Program-made: the position numbers and the translations under genes
In this document: in pieces, positions 1-12,009 of the stretch
Position numbering within the stretch: position 1 is the first letter of the stretch
Layout: each line of letters begins with the position of its first letter
Assembly (NCBI GenBank): GCA_014925825.1
Contig: JACGCK010000028.1
Location: 124,001-188,000, forward strand
Reading direction: 5' to 3'
Length of the DNA: 64,000 bases
Origin: Pholiota molesta
Lineage: Eukaryota > Basidiomycota > Agaricomycetes > Agaricales > Strophariaceae
The notes under the pieces: model-generated
The model's input: the letters and a program-made list of their open reading frames with translations, nothing else
What the model was told of the DNA's origin: nothing
Database searches by the model: none

Positions 1-828
1 TATGATATATACTCATCTTTTCTCCCATAGTTGTGGCTTTGGAACCGTCAGTCAAATGTTGATGGAATTGACCTTGTTCCTTCTTTACTCATGAGTTCCT
101 ATAGCCAACTTTAATACAAGGTGGAACCGTCCTGTCAACCGGGGGTGATTTCACTTCGAACGGACCTCTTACTGCAGCCATTGCGTACGTTTTATAGCGG
201 GTTATTTATCTGCCACTGATTTACAATCGTTCGGATGTAGGTATTTGCAAACAGGTACTTGCTTCAGCTCAAAGATTGTTATTTCGAAGCTAATCTAATT
301 GTTTAATAAAGGCGGTTGTGGGTTCAACGGAGAGGGTTGCACTCTGATCGAGACCACTCTTGTTAATCCTACCTCCCCAGGAAGTGGATCTAGCACCGAC
401 ATTTCACTTATTCCTCCGTATGTTTTAGATCATCGCGTCGTTTTCCTCTGTTATTTAATGCGTTTTACAGTCACTCGTTCTCCGTGACTTCTGGATTTGG
501 GTAATAATTGCATCTCAACCAAATCTCAACCTCCGTGTCATACTCAACTCATGACTGCGTTCTAGATATTTTAACGGCTGCGATACAGCAGGAGCAGACT
601 GTAAGTCTTACCTTCCTTCTAAAGGGTTAAACCGCCTGGCCTAATTGCTCACCATAAATTTAGGCACCAATGCTAATTGCCCAACCGCATTCCATGTATC
701 CACCGACACTGGTGTCCAAGTTGCTTGCCAAACTAACAATGTAAGAACAAATTAATTCCAGAATTAGCCTGAACATCTGTTCTAATTTGAGCTACTAGGT
801 CAATCTTGCGATTACTTTCTGCGACTGA
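1..828 (+). CDS. Secreted 'glycopeptide'-family protein, 3' part (5' end outside window)
   Basis: Partial gene entering from the left edge. Splicing gives exons 31-46, 105-184, 241-254, 312-417, 471-500, 566-600, 664-740 and 799-828. The joined protein reads CGFGT, PTLIQGGTVLSTGG, AIAYLQTGGCGFNGEGCTLI, SLIPPHSFSVTSGFGYFNGC, NCPTAFHVSTDTGVQVACQT and ends NNVNLAITFCD-stop. I recognise this Cys-containing pattern from small secreted Agaricomycete proteins usually annotated 'glycopeptide'; their function is not established. The signal peptide and start must lie before base 1. Exon 3 is only 14 nt, and both flanking introns are needed to keep the frame. All junctions are GT-AG and no frameshift is needed. 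Family assignment is from memory of the motif order; the splice model comes from the sequence. Confidence 0.72.
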
Positions 829-1267
829 GATTGAGTTGGAAGCCGTTGGACTCGGAGGTCCCTAAGTCTGTGTTAACGCTTGTGATTGGGCTGTAAATAA
901 TAATAAAATGTGCTACCAGAATATTTAGTGATGAGAACGTCGATCTGACTTTGAATATGCAATGACGGGCGCCTATTCTGGATTCATCAAAGCAACGATA
1001 ATGGGTGCTAAAAGAGCCAAATTTCAGAGGATCAACCCATTCCCGTATATTGAGCTATAAGGCTATATCCCAAAAAATTTGAGCTTATGCTTCGTTGAAC
1101 ATTCCAATTGGTTCATCGCTTTTTCACAACTTTTTCACCTCAGGCTCTAGGGAAGATGTCAATATACACCACGTGACTGGAGAATTTGTCTGCTGCCGCC
1201 GTGCCGGACCCGGCCTTCGTCACTGTACATCCTCCTCCTCGCTCAACGGCGCGCGAGCAAAGCCACC
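829..1267. other. Intergenic, no gene seen
   Basis: Holds the 3' end of the glycopeptide gene and the promoter of GEP4. The ATG at 1268 has an excellent context (GCCACCATG). No coding signal on either strand beyond short chance frames. Confidence 0.5.
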
Positions 1268-2326
1268 ATGCCGCTGAACATTCCTGGAGTCTTGGTGCCA
1301 TTCCAGCTCTTGATACAGCCAAGGCTGGTTATCCCTGGCGTAATAGTGAAAGGTATCTGCACTCCGAGGCCCTAGTAACCTATCAGTATTTCTGATCCAC
1401 GCCTGGCACAGGAAGACATCCGCCATATCGACTTTGCAGCGCTGAAACGGGCGGGATACCGGGGTGCGGTATTTGACAAGGATAATTGTTTGGTATGGGC
1501 TCTTGCATTCATGTTGGGTCTTTTGGTAAACTTTGCTTCCGTGCAGACGATACCACACAAAGACACCCTCGTTCCAGAGCTTCAGGTCAGCAATCACGCG
1601 TTATTGTCGTTCCATGGCGCGAAAACTGAGTTTGCTGTAGGAATCATGGAAGGAGTGTCGCGAAATTTTTGGCGAAGGCAATGTTCTCATCGTCAGCAAC
1701 TCCGCGGGCACATACCTAGATGCGGGGGGCTACTGGTATGCTCGCATTCCCTTCTAACTGACAATGCCCCACACTAATATAGCATTGATATTATTTGCAG
1801 ACTGAGTCGGTCACTCACCACCTGGGCGTCCCCGTCCTGCAGCACAAGGCATTCAAACCAGCGTACTCGTGTATCACCGCGATCCGCACCTACTTCTCGT
1901 CGCTCCGTTCTCCCATCCTCGACCATGAACTCATCGTCGTCGGCGACCGCATTTTACCGACGTTGTCCTCGCGAACCGAATGCGCTTGCAAGCGGATCGC
2001 TCCAAACGCGCTCTGGCCGCATCACCGTCCCGTCCGTACGAAAAAGATATCAGCTCAGTAGAAGCAAAAGGACCTTCGGATGTCGATAGACGACAGCCAC
2101 ATCGCGGGGGCCTCTGGCGATATGGACGACAGGCGTTTGGAAAAAGGAGAGCATGCTGATGCGGCTGTTAGAGGGCCAATTGGTGAAGTCGGTGCAGAAG
2201 TGGTCTACGCCACCAGCGGGAGAGCCTTTCGATTCGAGGCAATTTGTGAAGGAGGTTGCCAAGCCTGAGCCACCAAGAAGGCAATCTTTGTTTGATGGTC
2301 TAATATCACGATTACGACGAGCCTAG
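1268..2326 (+). CDS. GEP4: Phosphatidylglycerophosphatase GEP4 (HAD family), reading frame broken by three 1-nt deletions
   Basis: GEP4 dephosphorylates phosphatidylglycerol phosphate at the mitochondrial inner membrane, a step of cardiolipin synthesis. The start is MPLNIPGVLVPFQLLIQPRL, followed by IRHIDFAALKRAGYRGAVFD and the HAD nucleophile motif FDKDNCLT (D-x-D), then KDTLVPELQ, motif II VLIVSNSAGT, the conserved ESVTHHLGVPVLQHKAFKP stretch, motif IV VVGDRIFTDV, and a C-terminal IWTTGVWKKESMLMRLLEG. Four or more short GT-AG introns. Continuity needs one extra base in each of three homopolymers: G6 at 1724-1729, T4 at 1952-1955 and G5 at 2106-2110. With these the frame is continuous to TAG at 2324-2326. 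Because the function is conserved and all three lesions are homopolymer contractions, I favour sequence error over a pseudogene. The family call rests on the motif series and is strong. Confidence 0.85.
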
Positions 2327-2504
2327 CTAGATGATTATCGATATCCATGCATCCCACCTCATTCATATCTGCTCGCTTTGTTATCATTTAAAATACATCT
2401 ATTAATTCGCTTTTTCGGTATGTAAAGTAAAAGACAATTACTTAGTACAAGGAACATTAGCCTAAAGTCCAGATCGTCATCTCGAAGAGAAGGAAAGTCA
2501 TGAT

Positions 2505-3426
2505 TCATAGCATAGGTTTCTCCAGCGGCAAATGCTGCTTCGCAAATACCACACCCACAATCTTCTCCGCAATCGCCTGGCTCTCCTCTACATCCAAGCT
2601 CCTCCGACACCCACAGCAGCCCACGGTTTGGCGATACAGATCCTGGCGCAGCGACCTTCGTGAAGTTTCGTATCCCCAGGCTCATGGTCATAGGCAGCGT
2701 GAGCGGCTCGGACCGCTGACAGAGAGCGGCGAAGGAGGGCAGCAGAACGTCGGAGTCGAGGTGGAATTCTTCCCAGATCGCGATCCGGCGGATGGGGTCC
2801 ATTGGGTGTTCTAGGAGCTGGAGCATGGCGGTATTCCGGATGCGGTCCATCTGGAAATTATTGGCGAGCTTGAGTATGGAGAGCAGATCGTGGATGGTGG
2901 GAGGTTTCTTTGGGGATTGGGGCTCGCTGTTGTTGATCAGTGACATTGCCCAAAATCAATAAGGGAAATACATACGATGGGTATAGCATTGGGAGAAGCC
3001 GCACGAAACTGGCTTGAGATACCTCGTATAATACGAGGGGTCGTCTATCGTTATATCCAATGATGGGTAAGCTTCCTGTCTGTATGGGCGGTACAATATT
3101 TCGGAAGACAGGTGAATGTTCGTGAAGAGTAGAGAGTTTGAGCCGGAACAGCGTGTTTTCTACCTGGAAGAAAGGTTAGCATTTCAACCTATAAAGCTCA
3201 ATGGAAGAAAGCTCACTTGAATCACTATATTCCCGTCGTGCATATACCACCGCTTGTGTCGTTTGATTCTCGTAGATTCAGAAGGACTCTTCTTTCCACT
3301 GGTGGGGCTTGAAATAGAAGCCTTGGGTGACTGCGCATCTGAAACTACAACCTCGCCAAGGCCTGATTCTATCATAGGCGATAGATCCAACTTCATAGGC
3401 GGCGAGGATTGAACAAGAGCAGTCAT
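2505..3426 (-). CDS. BTB/POZ domain protein (BTB-1)
   Basis: BTB proteins of this Agaricomycete type have one N-terminal POZ fold (protein-protein interaction, often Cullin-3 adaptors elsewhere) and an alpha-helical C-terminal half. Here the N-terminus is low-complexity, then RWYMHDGNIVIQV / ENTLFRLKLSTLHEHSPVF (POZ core), a helix block DLLSILKLANNFQMDRIRNT, then IWEEFHLDSDVLLPSFAALC and a tail with AIAEKIVGVVFAKQH ending KPML-stop (2505-2507). Two short introns join the POZ half. Between NFTKV and LRQDLYRQTV (about 2641-2650) the frame slips, so one base appears wrong there. The start is uncertain: ATG 3426 gives MTALVQSS; an in-frame ATG at 3495 also exists. It differs from the other five BTB genes in this window and lacks their shared promoter element. 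Partner and function unknown. Confidence 0.7.
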
Positions 3427-4470
3427 TTCACGGATGAGAGGAATTCGTGAACGAGGATAACACGAAGTGGGGAGAAAGAAAGACGGACGAGCCACCCAAC
3501 CACTCAGGACTCGGGAAACAAGAGCCCGCTGAGGGTTTAAGAAAACGTGGGGTGGGGCAGGTATGAAGGAGCCTGATTAGTGGTTGGTGGTAAAGCAAGC
3601 AAGTGAAACATGACAAAGGAACATCGCCAACAAGTTCGTCGTCAGGTTGACTGCTCAGTCCAGAACAGGTCCAGAATAAGCACATTATTCGTTTACAGTA
3701 ACGGGTAGCAATATGTCGTTGTGAGACAGGCTGCGGTGACTATCCATGTCCGGGATGCAGATTAGGAGGCAGACGGTCGCCTGAAGCAGTCAACGATGCG
3801 ATAGTGTATTCGTCGAGGAGTCTATTAACGATATGTATGGGTATCACTGAGAGTCATGCTTCAAAGCAAGAATGTCCGGAGTAAGCTGTAGTCAAGTCGT
3901 TCATGGTCGTTTATATGCGGTCGTTAGCTGCGCGACGCCGGGCGCGGCTGAGACAAACTGGGAATATACATTTTCGCACGGTCTGCTCTTGCTCTTCAAC
4001 CTGATCATTCTCATCGTCGTGTATCTCTCATTTCAAGCGCTAGAAGGATCGTGCACTCGTTCTATTGGCCGACTTGGACGACATAATGAACTAATTGCTC
4101 CCACAAACCTTCAACATCCCCTGGCTTGTCTAGCCGTCGAGTAAAAGGATGTCATGTGGCCAATTCACCGTCAACAACTGAGGAGCGCCTCCAAGAATAC
4201 TCTCTAAGGCCGTACTATTTCTCTCGCTTTGCTGGAGCGGTGAAGAGCGGTGACTGGTCCATAAGCTTCACCATGCGAATTTGTGAACATCGACATCTGA
4301 TTGGGAAACATTCTGGCATCACAAGTGCGGCCTATCTTTAGCTGTTCACCCGTCCGGACCGTCGCATGTACTAGCTTCTTCGTGGAGAGTCGAATGGCGG
4401 TCCGTTTCTGTTATTCTGCGGATATAAAATGTGGTTGTGGATCCGAAATGAGGACAAAGATTTCCGGAAA
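3427..4470. other. Intergenic, no gene supported
   Basis: Upstream region of the BTB gene on the left and the GH28 gene on the right (divergent). An open stretch at 3872-4144 (+) has one hydrophobic patch but no family resemblance or splice support, so I do not call it. Confidence 0.45.
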
Positions 4471-6388
4471 ATGCGCCTGCTCACGACGTCGTTTGGGCTC
4501 GCAACCTTCTGCTTGACATCTGTCGCGGCCAATGGACCGTCTTTCTTGCCTTTCTTCAGGCCACCCTTCAAATTCCCAAAACAACCAGCAAAGGACGATG
4601 CGTGTACTCTGACCGCTAGTGGTGGCGATGATGCACCCCACTTCTTGAAGGCCGTGCATGATTGTGCTACCGTTACGATTCCGGCGAAATCTACTTTGAG
4701 TATCCAAACGAGGATGAACATGACTGGTCTTCGTGACAAACACATTGTAAGTGTTCGGCTTCGTGAACTTGGAGCGTTAGACTGACTTTAGTGTCTCTCA
4801 GAACCTTGAAGGAACGCTCAAGTTACAGACAATATTCCTTACTGGAGCGGAGTGCGTTGGTTCTTGCTATCTTTGATTGTCAAACTGAACGCCCGCTTTT
4901 AGAATGGATTTTTTATTCCGTTCCAGACACAGATCACTTTCTGGCTTCTGGTGGAGAGAACATTCTCTTTGATGGAGGAGGAACATTGGATGGCTCCGGA
5001 CAGGTACGTTCATATGATTTGAATACAATCTATCTTTTGCTAAACTTTTGTTAGTTGTGGTGGGATACATTGTCAGTCTCTATCGACGCGATCAATCGCA
5101 GAGTTTATAAGACTCATCTTTTGAAAATAGTGCATCCAACGCATCTCTTTTGCGTCCAATCACTCTTACCGTATTCCAAGCCGAAAACGTCTTGATCGAA
5201 AATATCCATATGATCAACAGTCCAGAATGGCATAATCTCGTACGCAATTATGTAAAAACCCTTTTCCTATCCTAGGTGATTTATACGCAACGATCTAGGT
5301 CAACGAAGGCAAAAATGTTGTTTACAACAACATCAATATCCATGCCGTCTCCAATTCCACCCATGGCGCCGCCAATACGGACGGTTGGAACGTTTACAGA
5401 AGCGATATGTTCAGATATTGAATTCAGTGATTGTCAACGGTGACGATTGCGTCGCCTTCAAGCCCAGTGAGTGGTAGATAGAAATCGCTCCGTCCACCTC
5501 TTCTGATCATCCGTTGAAATCATTAGATGCAACCAATGTTCTTGTCGAGAATCTCAATTGCACCGGGTCACAGTAAGTACTCTTACGATCTGTATTCTTA
5601 TATACTCATCGCTCATTCGTCTGTAGCGGAATATCTGTTGGGTATGCAAATTTTTCCTGATACATTGCTTCCTCCTACATTGCTCATTGATCTTCAAAAT
5701 AAATAGTTCTTTGGGCCAATTTCCTGGAATTTTTGACATCGTAGAGAATGTTCTTGCGAAGTAAGTGTCTGAGTATATCTCGGACACGATGGGCACTAAT
5801 CATCCCCTAGAAATGTAGAAATGACCAACGCACAAAACGGCGCCAGAATTAAGGCTTGGGCTGGTCCAAATGTCGGGAGTGGAATTGTCAAGAACATCAC
5901 CTTCCAAAACTTCTTCGAGACTGCAGTGGGCAATCCACTCATCATTGACCAGGTACGGTGTTATGTTTCTTTGAAATATCATCTTCGTATCTCATTCTAC
6001 TTTTTAGTGTTACATGACAAATGCTACAGCATGTGCCCAATTCCCCTCGAATACGCTAATTCAAGATATTTGGTTCAACAAGTAAAGCATCACTTCACTC
6101 TTCATTTATGACATTTTGTTGATCTGATTTGCCGTAGTATTACTGGAACTGGGACGAGCTCTGTCGTAGCATCTTTATCATGCTCGCCAGACGGCCGTTG
6201 CTCTGATATCAACGTCAATGATATCAGCCTTTCGTGAGCATGATTCAAATTATTTGGATCTCTGCATTTCATTTAATGACTAAATTCCTTCTACCAGATT
6301 CCCCAAGGGCAATGCAACTTTCTCATGCCAAAATGTGAATGTTACCGGCGACGCTGCGTCGCTGTTCCCAACCTGCACTATCACATAA
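4471..6388 (+). CDS. Exo-polygalacturonase, glycoside hydrolase family 28, with frameshifts
   Basis: Secreted pectin-degrading enzyme. ATG 4471 gives a signal peptide (MRLLTTSFGLATFCLTSVAA). After splicing, the parallel beta-helix shows INLEGTL, IPYWSG, GFFIPFQTQITFWLL, GGENILFDGGGTLDGSG, ITLTVFQAENVLIENIHMIN, SPEWHNLV, the GH28 catalytic set NTDGW, GDDCVAFK, GSHGISVGSLGQ and ARIKAW (R-x-K), then a C-terminal CQNVNVTGDAASLFPTCTIT-stop. About ten introns of 45-70 nt. GGENI, the HGISVGSLGQF pattern and overall layout fit exo- rather than endo-polygalacturonases. Three slips break the frame: TT at 4823-4824, GG at 4950-4951 (each one base short) and a missing base near 5405 in YRSDDVQ. Catalytic Asp residues and the His are all present, so the lesions may be sequence errors, but a recent pseudogene is possible. 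Confidence 0.88.
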
Positions 6389-6536
6389 TTACTACAGACG
6401 GCTTTGATAATACATGGAACAGAATGCGACTCTCTGCTCTAGTTTGTAAAACATAAAGCTGTGTTTTTCTTTCTTTCATGTGCATATAGCCACCTTCCGT
6501 GAAAAAGAAACAAGAATGAATGCTCGCCCACATCTT

Positions 6537-7478
6537 CTAGTATCCCCACGAATTCATGGTGCCCGATGGAGCTTGAACGGCGTTGTATTGAACAGCGGCC
6601 ACCGGAGGAGGCCCGAGACCGGACGTTGGACCACACAATAATTCGTCGTCTGGATCGAGCCACCATTTCATGAGGCAGGGCTCTGTCAAAGCCATCAGCG
6701 TCGAGGCAGAAATGGGGCGGATGATCATTGTAGGCTGTGTCATTGCGCTTTGTCGGTCGTATAGGCTGGTATTGGACGGATCGTCTGCTCGGTTCAGCAT
6801 GGCGAGGCGAAGGTCGTGCCATTGGAACAATTGCTTCGGTTGTGTGTTTGCGAACTCCATATCCGCAACTTTATCGTCTGGTGTCTCAGCATGACTTGCA
6901 TCGTTCTGTACGCTCTCAAAATCCGTGTGAGGACCTGCACATCCAGTTTGTCAGCCTTTAAATACAGAATATATGCTAATAATGGGATATCGGCGTACTG
7001 TCACCTCCCGTCGATAATATGGACCGAAGAGCATCTTTACTCCGCGCAGCATAGGACAAAGGCACGGGCGCGGTAATAGCCAGCGCACCAGGATCGTTCT
7101 CCTTGTTTGACGTCGCGTAGTCTGGGTGGTGGGGCGCAGGCGATTCCTGGATTGGGTACGCATATGCTAGTGAAGAAGCCAGATCTGCATTGGACGGGCC
7201 TAGCGTCTGAGTTTCTTCGCCCGGTTGCTGTAGATGAGATATATGCGCATTTGAATATTCTAGGGCAGAGAATGCGCCCGACTGAGTTGCTCCTTGATCC
7301 ATCCAGCTTGTGTCGATATTCGCAAGTAACCGTTTTGTGGACCAATTGAGCGGAGAAAGTGATTGGCGAGTTCTTCTTTCTCGAGAACGGGGTGAAGGAA
7401 ACCCTGTTCAGCGAATGTTCGAACGATGTCTCTAGTGGTGTTCGAGATCGTTCTGTATTGACACAAAGAAGGTTGCAA
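6537..7478 (-). CDS. Unrecognised protein, 5' end unresolved
   Basis: Not recognised. The coding signal starts with a helical block, TISNTTRDIVRTFAEQGFLH then LEKEELANHFLRSIGPQ, and after one missing A in the run near 7337-7340 continues KRLLANIDTSWMDQG, a Ser/Pro/Asn-rich low-complexity stretch (NKENDPGALAITAPVPLSYA), an intron at 6935-7004, and PHTDFESVQND, FQWHDLRLAMLNRADD, MIIRPISASTLMALTEP, MKWWLDPDDEL, ending MNSWGY-stop. The mix of short ordered blocks and disordered linkers could suit a regulator or scaffold, but this is only a guess. ATG 7478 is the first in-frame Met; an acceptor (AATACAG) just inside it suggests an upstream exon I could not identify. It converges on the GH28 gene, with 148 nt between stops. 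Confidence 0.5.
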
Positions 7479-8067
7479 GCAGTACTAAGTTAGTGCGTTG
7501 CTAAAAATAGATAACTTCATTAGTCCTGTATAGCATCCTATCTGCGCCGCCGGGTCAATCTATTGTGAAAGATTGTCAGGAAACGAATCTCTCCATTCGA
7601 GCCGCCAACATGGAGGTACGATTTTAACGGAGAGGAGATCCGAGAAGCTACATATATGACGTGAATCATGTGGGCGACTATCTTCTAGCGGGCGGGTAGT
7701 ACGGGCGTCTATGTATTCACGTCATCAGAAAGATCCAGCGATACTGGCGACTTTAAACTTAGGTTCGTTGAAGATGGTCAGAAACAAGCTTCGGAGCTTC
7801 ATGTTCAGATATGGTCCAGAATAGAAGTATGAAGGTTCTCTTTAGCTAAACAAGCATTTTCAAAAGGATTCATCTTGCAGGGCTGAATTCAATTGGAAGT
7901 TCCAGAATTTCCGGCTGCTCCATAATATTGTCCTATTGAAGGTAATTAGTTTAACTATCAACAACCGAAGAGAAAAGATAATATACCATAAAATGTCTAT
8001 TCCACCGTTCGATAACAATAATAAACACGGATATCACTCAACAGCGCAATGCAGCGGGTATAGTTAA
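7479..8067. other. Intergenic, no gene seen
   Basis: Contains the 5' region of the unrecognised gene at 6.5-7.5 kb and the 3' end of USO1. An upstream exon of the former may lie here; none could be fixed. Confidence 0.4.
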
Positions 8068-11000
8068 TCATTCCTCGTCCTCATCCTCATCGTCCTCATC
8101 ATCTGCTTCATCTTCGGAGACTCCAATCCCACTTCCTTCATTCGGGCCTTGTCTTTTCGCCGTTTGCTTGTGACTTCATCCAGTAAGACGAGGAGGTCTT
8201 CTTGTTCCTTTTCCACGTCCTTTCGCGTATTTTCAGAGGTGGCTACTTCCATTTCAAAGCTGCAACTTCTTTTTCAAGGTCGGAAACCTAATCGAAGGAA
8301 TACTGATAAGGAATGTAACAATTCACGCATATAACGTACTTTGTTGTCAGATGAAGCTGCGACTTTGAAGCGCTTCTGCAGAGCGTCGATCTCTTCGGCT
8401 TGTGTCGAATAACCTCTCGGAGAGACGCAACGAGCATGGCAGTTTCTGCACTCTGTCCATTTGACGAGGAGAGCTGATCAGGATCGGTGGAAAATCCACG
8501 TTGAACAGTATCTGAAGATGAATTAGAGGCAATAATGCGTCAGATAGAGTGATGTCCGTACAATAATTAGATTTCCAGAAGTCGACAAAAGCCCAATCAA
8601 ACCATATTTCAGCCTCCTCGGAGGCTGCAGCTTTAACGGAAGGCGGCAATGCTGAGCTGGGGATTGGAAGCACGATCGAATCGGGCCCGACGGCCTTGAA
8701 GCGCTCGTCTTCCCGGAATCGTGCCATTTGTCCAATCAGTGTGTCGACACTCAGTCGACCAATAATTGGGTGGATAGTTGCCCTGTAAAATATTATCACT
8801 ATTCGCACATATTGCGCCATAAGGAGCTTACCTTGTTATTTCGCCAGGTTCACGATTGTATTCGTAGCAGAGGCCGAGAAGGAAGGCGCACAAGCCTGGG
8901 ACTAGCGAATCCACCTCTGAAGTTTGGTTGATGGGTTCGACCAACTGACGTAGACAGTAATCAGTAACTGACCCGTACAATCGACGTACGAGACTTCACT
9001 CACTACACCAAGGCCCCCAGCATCGAGGAAATCCTTGACCGACTTTGGATCCTCCCATAGCCATTGCGAAAGAAGGCATAGGTAGCCAATCACATATCTG
9101 TCCCACTCCCTTGCTTCTCTGTCCGAATTATTGCTCCTCGAGCGAGACAGCAAAGCTAACGACAAATTCTCCGTCAGGATCTGCAGCAGCGTCTGCCGTT
9201 CGTCCTCGTCCTCGGGTTCTTCTGCGACAGGTTCCGGAGGAGCACCATCAGCGGGAACAAAGAAGTTCGACTGGCCCCCCGGAGCTGCGGGCGTAGGTCC
9301 GGGAACAATGAGGCGAGCGGCTGCTTTGGCCCGTGGCGATCCGCGCAGGAGGTGCGCAAACATCAGAGTGGCTATGTGTGTCGAGATGACATCTGCTGGA
9401 TCCAGGACCGATGCGGTGTTAGGCGGGGCCGAGAGTGCGTGCAGGAGAGGAGTCGATCGTGATGCCTGCGGCTCATCTGTTGATATTCAAGCATCAAAAG
9501 CAGTTCTACACGCACGCACAGTCACACTCACCAGAATCCTCCAGCGGAAGCATCGCCTGAATAATTGCCTGGCGGATTTCGTCTTTACGGACAAAATTCT
9601 AGAAATAAATGATGTCAGGGGAATTCCTGTAGCGTATGTGGAAAGGGCCCACCTCGAACACCGCTGCAGCTGCGCTTCTCAGCTCAAGGCTTTCTTTGGT
9701 GCGCTTTCCTGCATCCAATCCGTTATATTCTCCGTGAATAGCTAGTTCGACGAGAGCATCAAGAGCAGAGGCTAGCTCCAAGCGATCCCATTCCTCTCCA
9801 TTGGTTTCCGGTACTGGGACATATGGGGTCAAGGAGATTTCTGAGAATGGGAAGTTGATGTTGGTCGGAAGAAGACGAAGGGCCTGATTATACACAGTTA
9901 GTGGAGGTAGTCAAATGGAATGAGAACTTACTTGAGTTTTCACCGGTGTGGGCGCATTGGATGCCAGTGCCATTTCGATAAGACATCTTGTGAAAGGGAC
10001 ATTTTCCGAAACCTAAAATGCCCTTAATCGAAGTCAATTGAGGGCGTGGGTTTTTGCTCACACCGTGCCCTTTGGCTCCAATGAGCATTCCCATTATTCC
10101 AATAATTAAAGACGTATTTCTCTGCTTCTGATCATCCCAAAATTGAAGAGCAAACTCTTGTGGTGCGGTTGTTTGAACGTCCAGCGTCACAGGGAATTGA
10201 AGGAGAGAGCATAGAACTGGTGGCAGGGAGGTTTCTTTAAAATAGCTCTATTTAGAGTGTAAGTGGAATCCACTAAGTCAATAGAAAAAACGTACTTGAT
10301 TCGAGCTGTTGAACCGCAATAATCCATCTACGCAAGTAAGAGCTCCTTGAGCCACGAGTCCGCCATCCACGCCTCCTTCTTGCGTTACAGTGTTGAAGAG
10401 CTTTTCGAATGCCCCTTCGAAGGCCAACACTTTTTGGATATCAGCACTTTGTGAAATAAGAGCCTGGACCATAGTAATAGCCTCTGATTTGAAACATCGA
10501 CAAGGATTCGGAATGGGATGAGCTAGATTCGTTCAACTCGCAGATGAATTGCAACTCACCGTTTCGAATAATTTCTCGCTTATCCTCCAACACCGCAATA
10601 ATACTCCCCGGTCCAGCAGGCGCCGTCAGAAAATAACTTTGGATTGCTTGTCGTCGATTGTGCAGGAGCGTGGTGAGCAATTGGAGTGTTGCGAAGCGGG
10701 TATAGAAATTGGTGTCTCCGAGTAGTGCGAATAGTGTATGAGTAGTCTTGTCCGATGCCACTAAGATGTCGGTATGCTTGAACCCTAGCTCATGGCTTCC
10801 GGGGGTCGCGTCTTCTGTCTGACATAGAATATCTAACGTTTCCAAAATGGCCTTCCCCATATCCGCGTCGACTTCTGCGTCATTGTAAAGGGACTCTAGC
10901 AGGCCCGATAGCGCTCTTTCGCCGACTTCTTGCTTGCAGTCGCGCGCAAGTCCTTTGAGAGCGAGCACAGCTGCTCGTCGATCTGCTAGAAGGGTTGCAG

Positions 11001-11100
11001 GAGAAAGCCGATCGCTCAGCCTTCCAATGGTATCTGTGGGTGTTTGGGGCGCTCCTGTAGGCCCGCGCAGAGCAACGTAGGTTTGCGAGAAGAATTCCAT
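8068..11100 (-). CDS. USO1: Vesicle tethering factor USO1/p115
   Basis: USO1/p115 tethers ER-derived COPII vesicles to the cis-Golgi. The protein starts MEFFSQTYVALRGPTGAPQT and has the armadillo-repeat globular head: LADRRAAVLALKGLARDCKQ, LFALLGDTNFYTRFATLQLL, LLHNRRQAIQSYFLTAPAGP, LVAQGALTCVDGLLRFNSSN, then the head's C-terminal signature EEAEIWFDWAFVDFWKSNYY. The coiled-coil tail is short (about 110 residues: ASLREVI, EEIDALQKRF, VSDLEKEVAALK, DEVTSKRRKDKARMKEVG) and ends in a run of Asp/Glu, like the p115 acidic tail but far shorter than yeast Uso1p. More than ten introns of 50-60 nt. The head reads cleanly; three one-base losses cluster in the tail (near 8406, A-run 8252-8254, G-run 8128-8130), probably sequence error because the gene is essential in yeast. 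ATG 11100 matches the usual family start. Confidence 0.92.
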
Positions 11101-12009
11101 TTGGAATTTGATATAAAGCTAGCTTTCGATATCAAGGAAAGCCTCCTGGGATTGGGGGAGTACGCCAATGGTCGGCGGGAAGTCGGAAGTCCAGCGACCA
11201 TCCAGCCGCAGTTGTCGTATGAGGGGTAAATGCCACGTGCTTCCACGTGAGACGCGCCTCGGGCCGCCTTCGCGGTCAATCGCGACTCGGACATCCGACA
11301 CGCGTCTTTCCTGTTCCACCACAATTTATCAGGAGTCCTAGTCAATTGGGAGTCAATATTTAATATTCAATATTCAATGCGCACAGACTCAGAAAACTCT
11401 CTGGCACAAAATTACAACTTTCATGCTTGCATAGGGAGCACAAGTTGGCTTCCGCTCATCTGACGGAGCCTTCAAGGCTAGCTTTCCTTCTGGTCCGCGA
11501 CTCCGCGTAGTCCATTGACGATACTACGCGACTACGGTCCACATATACTTTTGATTGTCTTCGTGGTCTCTCACTACCGACTTGTTCCATAGTAAGAAGA
11601 ACCCAAAACATAGTATGTGTGAGGTATTATCACCATCTATGTGGCAATGCAATATGTTTCATGCTGACCTGCGACCTCAGGCCTCAGCAACCATACACAT
11701 GAAAAATGGATGGTTTCGGAATCTGTCAGTCGCCCTTTATCTACGCCTAATCAACTAATGCTAATTTTTTTTCTCGACGCCAGATAAGTAGTCGAGGAGA
11801 GACGATGTCATTTATACCCGACTCCCTTCGAAGTTCCACTTTGTTTAGATTATGCTAATATTCCTAGTTCTCCCTTTTGTGCCAGCATGCACACTAACAC
11901 CGACTCCTTTAAACAGCGGCGATTTCAATCCATCGTGAGGCCTGTCTTTATTTCAAGATATCTCGACTTGGGAATAATCATTCTGTTGTACTTTTAACGG
12001 GCCCAGGTC
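11101..12009. other. Intergenic between USO1 and the P450 remnant
   Basis: Promoter region of USO1 (which reads leftward), then AT-rich sequence without a supported gene. The 5' end of the P450 remnant may begin here but is too decayed to delimit. Confidence 0.4.

Noticed and set aside
1268..2326. Programmed frameshifting as an explanation for GEP4
   Set aside because: Three separate sites in one short gene, all needing an added base, do not fit a known slippery-site mechanism; error or decay is simpler.
3872..4144. 90-codon frame with a hydrophobic stretch
   Set aside because: No support from splice sites, start context or similarity.
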